A model generated the notes under the pieces. That model saw nothing but the letters and a program-made list of their open reading frames with translations. It had not been told where the DNA came from and did not search any database. Shown piece by piece: positions 6,497 through 13,027 of a stretch of 54,946 nucleotides of DNA. Position numbers and translations under genes: made by a program. Position 1 is the stretch's first letter; each line of letters starts with the position of its first letter. This stretch comes from Acidobacteriota bacterium (lineage in GTDB: Bacteria; Acidobacteriota; Blastocatellia; RBC074), in NCBI GenBank assembly GCA_018268995.1, contig JAFDVL010000049.1:1-54946 (forward strand), read 5' to 3'.

Positions 6497-8569
6497 ATGA
6501 AACAAAAAGAAAAAGTTATCGCTGCTGAGTTTGAGCCGCTTGTCGTGGGAAAAAAGCGTCCTTCCGTTGAGACGCAATTAGGCTGGTATCGGCTTTTGCA
6601 TCAGGCACGTTTATTGGATGAAAAAGCTCGCAATTACAGCAAACAATCCAAAGGTTGGGGCTACCACGCCTCGCATGTCGGCCACGATGGCATCCAACTC
6701 GCACTTGGCATGGCCTTTCGTCCCGGCAAAGATTTTCTCTTCCCCTACTATCGTGACATGCTCACGAGTTTGGCGGGAGGGATTACTCCCTACGAAATCT
6801 ATCTCAATGGACTTTCCAAAGCCGATGACGTTGCGGGTGGCGGACGCCACATGAGCAATCACTTCGGAAAGCCTTCGATCAATATTCAGAACGTTTCGTC
6901 AGCGACCGGGAACCATGCCTCGCAGGCGGTTGGCGTGGCGCGTGGAATCAAATATTACGGCGACGATGCGATTGCGTTTTCGAGCCAGGGCGAATCATCT
7001 TGTTCTGAAGGCTATGTCTTTGAAGCCCTGAACGGTGCATCCCGCGAACAGGTGCCGGTCATCTTCGTGGTGCAGAACAATGGATTTGGTATTTCGGTTC
7101 CAGTCGCAGAACAAACGGCGAATCCGATTGTTTCCGATAACTACACCGGGATTTCCGGCCTCAAGATCATCAATTGCGATGGCACGAATCCATTCGATTC
7201 CATTGCGGCAATGGAAGAAGCTGTGGCCTATGTGAAAGCTAATGGTGGCCCGGTGCTAGTGCATGCTTCCTGCGTCCGCATCTATGCTCACAGCAATTCT
7301 GACAATGACAAGAAGTACCGCACGGACGAAGAAATTGCCGAATGCCGTCGTCGTGATCCGCTGCCACGCATGAAGCATCACTTGCTTGAAGTGGAAAGCG
7401 TTGATCCGATCAAGTTGCTGAATATTGAGGAAGAGAACAAAGAACTCATCAATGCCGAACAGGATCGGGCAGAAGCTGCCCCTAATCCTGATCCCGCCAC
7501 CGCAACTTTGTATGTGTTGCCGCCTGAATCACCAATTGCTTCTATCTCAGAGACTCCCAAAGAGGGCGGCAAAATGATTTCCTTCCTGGAAGGGGTCAAT
7601 CAGGCAATGAAGACCGAATTTCGCCGCAACGAAAACACTTTCTTGTGGGGGCAGGATGTCGCCTCGAAAGAAAAGGGCGGTGTTTTCAACGTCAATGCGG
7701 GAATGTTGCAGGAATTCGGGAACAAGCGGGTGTTCAATGCGCCGATTGCTGAAGATTACATCAGCGCGACCGCAAATGGATTGTCGCGGTATCGCAAAGA
7801 CATTCGCGTTGTGATCGAAGGCGCGCAATTCGCCGATTATTATTGGCCCGCCGCAGAAATGCTGATTGATTCATCGCACGACTATTATCGCAGCAATGGT
7901 CAGTTCTGCCCGAATATCGTGATCCGGCTGGCATCTGGCGGCTACATCGGCGGTGGTCTGTATCACTCGCAAACCATCGAAGGCTGGTTGCTGAATACGC
8001 CCGGCGTTCAAGTGGTGATGCCTGCGTTTGCTGACGATGCAAATGGGTTGATGCGTCATGCAATTCGCACGCAGGGCATTACCTTCATGCTGGAGCCGAA
8101 ATTCCTGTACAACCAGATTTTCGCTAAGACTCCTGATCCCGGCGATGATTATGAAATCCCGTTTGGACAGGCCAAGGTTCGCCGCGAAGGAAAAGACCTT
8201 TCGATTATCGCTTACGGAACGCCTGTGCATTGGGCGATTCGTGCAGCGAATCAGTTGGCGCAAGAGCAGGGAATTGAGGCTGAAGTCCTGGATTTGCGCT
8301 CGATTGTTCCGATGGATATGGCCGCCATCGAAGCTACGGTGAAAAAGACTGGTAAGGTGCTGATTGTTCACGAAGATAAAATCAGCGGCGGTGTGGGTGG
8401 TGAAATTGCGGCTCGCATCGTTGGCAATTTCTTCGAGCATCTGGATGCTCCAATTTTCCGCGTCGGCGCACCCGATACTCCGGTGCCGTTCTCAAAAATC
8501 CTCGAACGCGCAATTTTGCCGCAAGTCGAAGATGTTTATGCCAAGGCACTGCAATTGGCGAAGTATTAA
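6497..8569 (+). CDS. Fused alpha/beta E1 subunit, 2-oxoacid dehydrogenase complex
   Basis: 690-residue thiamine-diphosphate enzyme joining the E1 alpha half (about 1-320) and the E1 beta half (about 355-690) in one chain, with a low-complexity linker rich in Glu, Pro and Ala near 320-350. The alpha half has SSQGESSCSEGYVFEALN and then VVQNNGFGIS, which together form the ThDP/Mg motif. The beta half has the Glu-containing segment FNAPIAEDYISATANG and the conserved EDKISGGVGGEIAA. E1 decarboxylates pyruvate or branched-chain 2-oxoacids and passes the acyl group to lipoyl-E2. The fusion resembles branched-chain-type E1 enzymes, but specificity is not certain. No E2 or E3 gene is nearby. A strong terminator follows at 8595. 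Confidence 0.93.
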   Translation: MKQKEKVIAAEFEPLVVGKKRPSVETQLGWYRLLHQARLLDEKARNYSKQSKGWGYHASHVGHDGIQLALGMAFRPGKDFLFPYYRDMLTSLAGGITPYEIYLNGLSKADDVAGGGRHMSNHFGKPSINIQNVSSATGNHASQAVGVARGIKYYGDDAIAFSSQGESSCSEGYVFEALNGASREQVPVIFVVQNNGFGISVPVAEQTANPIVSDNYTGISGLKIINCDGTNPFDSIAAMEEAVAYVKANGGPVLVHASCVRIYAHSNSDNDKKYRTDEEIAECRRRDPLPRMKHHLLEVESVDPIKLLNIEEENKELINAEQDRAEAAPNPDPATATLYVLPPESPIASISETPKEGGKMISFLEGVNQAMKTEFRRNENTFLWGQDVASKEKGGVFNVNAGMLQEFGNKRVFNAPIAEDYISATANGLSRYRKDIRVVIEGAQFADYYWPAAEMLIDSSHDYYRSNGQFCPNIVIRLASGGYIGGGLYHSQTIEGWLLNTPGVQVVMPAFADDANGLMRHAIRTQGITFMLEPKFLYNQIFAKTPDPGDDYEIPFGQAKVRREGKDLSIIAYGTPVHWAIRAANQLAQEQGIEAEVLDLRSIVPMDMAAIEATVKKTGKVLIVHEDKISGGVGGEIAARIVGNFFEHLDAPIFRVGAPDTPVPFSKILERAILPQVEDVYAKALQLAKY

Positions 8570-8594
8570 TTTCGGTTCCAATTGGACAAAAAAG

Positions 8595-8629
8595 AAGGCT
8601 GGGTAGCATAGCGGGCTGCCCAGCCTTTT
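8595..8629 (+). terminator. Strong terminator after the E1 gene
   Basis: AAGGCTGGGTAGC (8595-8607) pairs with GCTGCCCAGCCTT (8615-8627), 13 pairs with one T-G, followed by TT. It lies 25 nt after the E1 stop codon. Confidence 0.88.
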
Positions 8630-8651
8630 CCATTGAGAAGGAGATCTAACG

Positions 8652-8717
8652 ATGACCATCAAGAAAGAAACTCAGTCGATAAAATCATCCATAACCGAAA
8701 TTAAAAGAACAAATTAG
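8652..8717 (+). CDS. Possible 21-residue small protein
   Basis: An ATG at 8652 opens 21 codons to a TAG at 8715-8717. A very good Shine-Dalgarno, AAGGAGA (8638-8644), sits 7 nt upstream. The product would be polar and rich in Lys, Ser and Thr (it starts MTIKKETQS). It lies directly behind the E1 terminator, so it would need its own promoter or read-through. No match known to me. The ribosome site is the only real support. Confidence 0.3.
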   Translation: MTIKKETQSIKSSITEIKRTN

Positions 8718-8789
8718 CTCTCCTCTGCATCACTGGTTGCCGTCAAGGGCAAACCAGATGTGATCGAAGGCGAAATGTGCCCGTTCGAT

Positions 8790-9179
8790 TTACTCCTGTG
8801 GAGGAGGTCTAGTGGAAAATCTGGATTGCAGCTGACAAAGTGTTTCCTGCAATAATTGGATTTCAGTTGCTTTATCAAAGAAGTAATCCGCGCCCGCATC
8901 CAGGCACTTTTTCCGGTATTGCGGAAAAGCGTTGGTCGTAATCATCAATACCAGTGGACTCGCCGCATTCTGTTTCAGCTCCTGTAAGAGATCAATTCCG
9001 CTTCCCCCCGGCATCTGGATGTCGAGAATCACAACATCTGGGCGAAGTTGATGAATGGACGGACGCGCAGCGTTGATTGTTGCTGCCTGTCCGACCACCT
9101 CACTGTCAGGGATAGCGGCAATCATCGTGATCAGCCGTTCCCGAATAATCGAGGAATCATCAGCAATGAAGACCCTCAT
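8790..9179 (-). CDS. Single-domain response regulator (receiver only)
   Basis: 129 residues forming one CheY-like receiver domain with no output domain. The acidic pair is Asp7-Asp8, the phospho-acceptor Asp53 (VVILDIQMPG), the conserved Thr81 and Lys103. All needed residues are present. It starts 42 nt after the solo AAA+ ATPase gene, with GAGGGAG just before its ATG, so it is probably the last gene of the small-peptide/AAA+/receiver unit. It could be a phosphate relay for the kinases encoded upstream on the same strand or a protein-binding switch for the ATPase; the sequence does not decide this. Confidence 0.9.
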   Translation of the reverse strand: MRVFIADDSSIIRERLITMIAAIPDSEVVGQAATINAARPSIHQLRPDVVILDIQMPGGSGIDLLQELKQNAASPLVLMITTNAFPQYRKKCLDAGADYFFDKATEIQLLQETLCQLQSRFSTRPPPQE

Positions 9180-9221
9180 GCGTCTCCCTCGTTATAACCT
9201 CGACCATGTCCCGGCATCTGA

Positions 9222-10373
9222 TTACGCACAGATTGGGAGCGTTTCTGACTCGGTGCTATGGCTTCCCGTCGGATGAGTAAAAAATACGGCATATTCCTGC
9301 GGAACTTGTTCCCAGGATAGGCCACCTTCTTCTCGTGCAAAAGTCAACTTGTTGCGATGTGGATCAAGGTCAATATTTATTAAATCGCAAGCTTGAATCT
9401 GGCCATTCGCGACAAGATTCGCAAGCGGTGAAACCAGAAAGCGTTCGATTCCGCGCTTCAAATGTCGCGCTCCATATTTGGAATCAAAGCCTTCATCCAG
9501 TAAGAACGTCTGGGCCGCAGACGAGCATTGAAAAAGAAAGTTAGGACTTTGCCCATGCAGAATCCTTTTTTGCACCTGCTTGATTTCCAGCTCCAAAATC
9601 TGTTGCAGGTAATTCTGTTTGAGGGAGCGAAAGACGACCGTTTTATCAATGCGATTCATAAACTCCGGCGAAAATTGCCGCCGTGCTGCTTCTATCGCTA
9701 CCCGGTAGAGTTTTTGGTCAAGATCGTCTGAGTTTTTCTGAGGAGTGAAAGACCCGAACCCGACGCCCCCAGTCACCATTTCCGACATTTCACGTGCGCC
9801 AAGGTTTGAGGTCAAAACGATGATTGTCTTTGAGAAATCAACACGGCGATTGTCGCCAAGGGTCAATGACCCTTTATCCATAATCCCCAATAACAATTGC
9901 CACAGCGCATCTGATGCCTTCTCAATCTCGTCGAAAAGGACGAAGGTGAATTTATCAAACTCGGTGTGAAACATCTCTAGTCGTTCCTGCGTCAGCAGGG
10001 GAGTCGTCTCGCGATGGCCCAGATAGCCCGGCGGAGAGCCAATCAGCTTGGCAATCTCATGACTATGTTGCATCTCTGCGCAATCAATGCGGATCATGGC
10101 ATCTGTATCACCAAACAGAATTTCAGCCGCCGCTTCGACTAAGCGAGTCTTTCCCGTTCCTGTCGGCCCAAGCAGCAATAAATTTCCAATTGGTCTACCT
10201 GTTTGCGAGAATCCGGCCAGATGGACTTGATAAAGTTCGACAATCTTGCGAACGGCTCGATCCTGGCCAATGACACGGCTCATCAGTTTCTCTTCAAAAT
10301 CCTGCGCCCGCGTGCATTTCTGATCAGGATTCAGCAGTTGCGGGTACTCCCGCGCAGATTGAGTTTTCGCCAT
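9222..10373 (-). CDS. Stand-alone Clp-type AAA+ ATPase (D2-like)
   Basis: 383 residues equal to a single ClpA/B/C second AAA+ module with its small C-terminal domain. The Clp N-domain, D1 module and middle domain are all absent. Motifs are Walker A GPTGTGKT (69-76), the pore loop around GYLG (116-119), Walker B VLFDE (145-149), sensor 1 TSN (188-190), the arginine finger in NRID (Arg241) and sensor 2 GARHLKR (301-307). The segment GGVGFGS places the tripeptide VGF at 204-206, the position of the ClpP-binding loop in ClpC-type unfoldases. This suggests, but does not prove, docking to ClpP. A 44-codon membrane peptide gene ends 10 nt upstream, and a receiver gene follows. Substrate unknown. Confidence 0.88.
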   Translation of the reverse strand: MAKTQSAREYPQLLNPDQKCTRAQDFEEKLMSRVIGQDRAVRKIVELYQVHLAGFSQTGRPIGNLLLLGPTGTGKTRLVEAAAEILFGDTDAMIRIDCAEMQHSHEIAKLIGSPPGYLGHRETTPLLTQERLEMFHTEFDKFTFVLFDEIEKASDALWQLLLGIMDKGSLTLGDNRRVDFSKTIIVLTSNLGAREMSEMVTGGVGFGSFTPQKNSDDLDQKLYRVAIEAARRQFSPEFMNRIDKTVVFRSLKQNYLQQILELEIKQVQKRILHGQSPNFLFQCSSAAQTFLLDEGFDSKYGARHLKRGIERFLVSPLANLVANGQIQACDLINIDLDPHRNKLTFAREEGGLSWEQVPQEYAVFFTHPTGSHSTESETLPICA

Positions 10374-10383
10374 AGCTCATGCC

Positions 10384-10518
10384 TCAGCCAAGATGTTCCC
10401 TTTTTGAGGAAGGGTGTGATGCAACTTTTGTCGCATCCTCTGTCGAAGTCGGAATATGAAATTTCCAAACGGCCATTAAAAACAAAAAACAAAGCGCCAT
10501 CGTTACCATGCTAAACAT
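10384..10518 (-). CDS. Small membrane protein upstream of the AAA+ ATPase
   Basis: 44 residues, starting at the ATG complementary to 10516-10518 and stopping at TGA (10384-10386), ten bases before the AAA+ start. The Shine-Dalgarno AAGAGG with a 7-nt spacer is excellent. Residues 1-20 (MFSMVTMALCFLFLMAVWKF) form one membrane helix. The rest is short, polar and basic, ending KREHLG. It has no similarity I recognise. Position, ribosome site and composition all favour a real gene in the same operon, perhaps a membrane anchor, adaptor or regulator of the ATPase; that role is inference. Confidence 0.55.
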   Translation of the reverse strand: MFSMVTMALCFLFLMAVWKFHIPTSTEDATKVASHPSSKREHLG

Positions 10519-10797
10519 CGCAATACCTCTTATTCAGTTGTTATCATTGATCCAGTCCGGGGCACCTTGTTGAGCATAAGATAGTCAAATTGGCGGCGCA
10601 GAAATATCAGCAAAACACGGATTCTTCTGTAGGAAGCTGGTAGAGATAGTTGTCCGGTTTTGTCCTACGAGTTTACGGACGCAAGTCTTTGGTTCTGACA
10701 CTCTTCTCTCGGTGCGTTCCTGCTGCCAATCAAAATAGCAGCGTGTTTGGGCAGATTATCGAAGCAAGGTGCGATGTCGGCTGAGCGCTGTTACAAG
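10519..10797. other. Gap between the NarL-type gene and the small membrane protein
   Basis: 279 nt. Both neighbours are on the - strand, so a promoter for the peptide/AAA+/receiver unit should lie here. On the - strand a TTGGCA...GC-type element (10713-10729) loosely resembles a sigma-54 -24/-12 site, and an isolated TTGACT has no good -10 partner. Neither is convincing. No long hairpin or open frame of note was seen. Confidence 0.4.
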
Positions 10798-11430
10798 TTA
10801 AGTGACAAGTTTTTGTTGGATGGCGTAATGCGTTAATTCTGCATTCGTTTTCATCTGCATTTTTTCGAGGATGCGCGTTCGATACGTGCTAGCGGTTTTG
10901 ACGCTGATTGCCAAGAGGTCAGCAACTTCGCTAATGGTTTTGCCCGACGCGATCAGACACATTATTTGATACTCTCGATCTGAAAGAGAATCGTGGATTG
11001 GTTTGGTCGCGCCAGCACCGAGATCGAGGACAAGTTGTTCAGCAAGTTGAGAACTGATGTATCGCCCACCTTTGAGCACTTTTTTGATCACGGTAATTAA
11101 TTCTTCGGGGGCACTTTCTTTTGTTAAGTACCCGGCTGCACCTGCTTTCAGAACGCGGAGTGCATATTGATCCTCAGGATGCATGCTCAAAACCAGGACA
11201 GGTAATTTGGGATGTTCCCGTTTTACGTCCTTGAGAACTTCCAAGCCATTTTTATCTGGCAGTGCCAGATCCAGAATAACCAAATCAAAAGTTTGTGACC
11301 GGATCAGGGACATTATCTCGTTAGCATTTTGAGCTTCTCCAACCGAAGTGATTTCAGGAGCCTCGGCCAGAATTTGAGCCAGGCCGCGACGGACTACGGC
11401 ATGATCGTCTGCAATTAGAATCCTGATCAT
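10798..11430 (-). CDS. NarL/FixJ-family response regulator
   Basis: 210 residues. The N-terminal receiver has Asp8-Asp9, phospho-acceptor Asp54, Ser82 and Lys104. The C-terminal LuxR-type helix-turn-helix (about 147-205) includes LSDREYQIMCLIASGKTISE and the recognition helix VKTASTYRTRI. It is a DNA-binding transcription regulator activated by phosphorylation. Its ATG overlaps the stop of the receiver-kinase hybrid by 4 nt (11427-11430), so the hybrid kinase is its likely partner. It is the last gene of the four-gene phosphorelay operon starting at 15831. Confidence 0.95.
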   Translation of the reverse strand: MIRILIADDHAVVRRGLAQILAEAPEITSVGEAQNANEIMSLIRSQTFDLVILDLALPDKNGLEVLKDVKREHPKLPVLVLSMHPEDQYALRVLKAGAAGYLTKESAPEELITVIKKVLKGGRYISSQLAEQLVLDLGAGATKPIHDSLSDREYQIMCLIASGKTISEVADLLAISVKTASTYRTRILEKMQMKTNAELTHYAIQQKLVT

Positions 11431-12569
11431 ACTGTACTCCTGCTGAGAGCACCTGAGTATGGGACATAAACCGACACGGTTGTCCCCTGGCCTGGCTGGC
11501 CACTGAATAGAACCTTGCCCCCAAAACCCAACACTCGCTCTCGTATTCCCAGTAATCCGAGCGATTTTGTGGCGAACAACTCTTCCTTGGTGATGCCCCG
11601 TCCGTTGTCTTGAATTTCAAAAACAATCTCACTTGGGTTTATCTGTAAACGAATGCGCACCTGCGTGGCTTGCGCATGCCGGGCAATATTCGTCAGCGTT
11701 TCCTGAAAAATGCGAAAGAGCGCTGTGGTTCGATAATCATCCAATTGCAGCCCCTCCGGTAAAGAAATGAACGTACAACTAATGCCTGTTCTTTCCTGAA
11801 ATTCCTGTGCCTGCCATTCTAGGGCGTCTACCAGTCCAAGATCATCCAGAATTCCTGGTCTGAGTTCAGTGGCAATTTTTCTTCCAAGTCGAATGGTCGA
11901 ATTGATTAATTCAAACATGGCATGAACTTTTTCCTGGCAGATTCGATTGGCGTCCGGCTCGTTTGATTTCAGGCGGTTTTCCAGCCAGGAAAGGTCAAAC
12001 TTCAGGCCGGTTAACGATTGGCCGAGTTCGTCATGAATTTCGCGTGCGATCCGCGCTCGTTCTTCCTCCCGGATGGATTGGAGCCGAGCCGTCAGGGCGC
12101 GTAGTTGCTCAAATGATTCTTCCAATTCACGCTCCGCCCGTTTTCGTTCAACTCGTTCCTGCGCTTCTCGTAAAGCCCGATGCACCGAAGGAGCCAACCT
12201 TGCTAGACGCTGTTTCAGCACATAATCCGTAGCCCCGCTTTTCAAGGTTTCGATTGCCAGTTCTTCTCCAAGCGTGCCGGACACAAAAATAAAGGGACTG
12301 TCAGGAACCAGTTGGCTAGCCAAGGCCAGCGCAGACATCCCATCGAAACCGGGAAGAGAATAGTCTGCCAAAATCAGATCCGGTGCGAATGACCTGAGCG
12401 CCTGTAAAAAGTCTGACTCTGTGTCTACCCGATGCGATGTAAAAGTAATTTTGGCCTTGCGAAGCTCATGCAGGACTAACTCAGCGTCCGATGCTGAGTC
12501 TTCAAGCAGAAGTATTTTCAGCTCATGGCTTTGTTCATCAGGAAAATGAGTTTGGGCGGAATGGCTCAT
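11427..12569 (-). CDS. Receiver-histidine kinase hybrid (NarX/DesK-type kinase)
   Basis: 380 residues from the ATG at 12569. An N-terminal receiver (about 17-135; Asp69, Lys119) is followed by a charged coiled coil (135-175), a HisKA_3 dimerisation helix with the phospho-accepting His179 in REIHDELGQS, and a C-terminal ATPase domain with DNGRGITKEE and GLLGIRERV. There is no membrane segment, so it is a soluble kinase whose input is its own receiver. It probably relays phosphate from the Rcp1-like receiver or the PAS kinase upstream to the NarL-type regulator downstream. A TTG at 12620 would overlap the previous gene; the ATG at 12569, 14 nt after that stop, fits better. Confidence 0.9.
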   Translation of the reverse strand: MSHSAQTHFPDEQSHELKILLLEDSASDAELVLHELRKAKITFTSHRVDTESDFLQALRSFAPDLILADYSLPGFDGMSALALASQLVPDSPFIFVSGTLGEELAIETLKSGATDYVLKQRLARLAPSVHRALREAQERVERKRAERELEESFEQLRALTARLQSIREEERARIAREIHDELGQSLTGLKFDLSWLENRLKSNEPDANRICQEKVHAMFELINSTIRLGRKIATELRPGILDDLGLVDALEWQAQEFQERTGISCTFISLPEGLQLDDYRTTALFRIFQETLTNIARHAQATQVRIRLQINPSEIVFEIQDNGRGITKEELFATKSLGLLGIRERVLGFGGKVLFSGQPGQGTTVSVYVPYSGALSRSTV

Positions 12570-12583
12570 AAATAGGTTTCCGA

Positions 12584-13027
12584 TTATTTGATGATCGGGG
12601 GCTGATTCAACAATAACCAATACATTCCCAGGGTGCGAATGGCTTCAACAAATTGCTCAAAATCTACCGGCTTAACAATGTAGCTGTTTACACCCAGTTG
12701 ATAGCTTTCGATGATGTCGCTTTCTACTTTCGAGGTTGTCAGAACAATGATTGGAATCATTTTTGTTTCTGGGTTGGCTTTGACCTGCTTGAGCACCTCC
12801 AATCCGTCAATTTTCGGAAGCTTTAGATCAAGGAGGATCACTTTCGGAGTTTCCTGCTGATTTCGATGTGCGAAAGTTCCAGTCCGAAAGATAAAATCCA
12901 ATGCTTCCTCACCGTCACGGACGACTGTGATTCGATTGGCCAGACCGTGTTGTTTGAAGGCATGAAGCGTTAGCTTGACATCATTGGGATTGTCTTCAAC
13001 CAATAAAATTTCTACTTCAGAATTCAT
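12584..13027 (-). CDS. Rcp1-like receiver protein
   Basis: 147-residue single receiver domain of the Rcp1 type, the class that partners phytochrome-like and PAS kinases. Acidic residues Glu11-Asp12 (LLVEDNPNDV), phospho-acceptor Asp67 (ILLDLKLPKIDG) and the late SYIVKPVDFEQF lysine are present. The ATG overlaps the stop of the large PAS kinase by 4 nt (13024-13027), so that kinase is very likely its phosphodonor. There is no output domain; it probably passes phosphate onward in the relay. Confidence 0.94.
   Translation of the reverse strand: MNSEVEILLVEDNPNDVKLTLHAFKQHGLANRITVVRDGEEALDFIFRTGTFAHRNQQETPKVILLDLKLPKIDGLEVLKQVKANPETKMIPIIVLTTSKVESDIIESYQLGVNSYIVKPVDFEQFVEAIRTLGMYWLLLNQPPIIK

Noticed and set aside
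7871..8440. 189-codon frame antisense to the E1 beta region
   Set aside because: The + strand encodes clear E1 motifs. The antisense protein shows no recognisable domain.
10713..10729. Sigma-54-like element before the membrane peptide
   Set aside because: Only part of the consensus fits (TTGGCA, then GC at the right distance). Chance matches of this quality are common.
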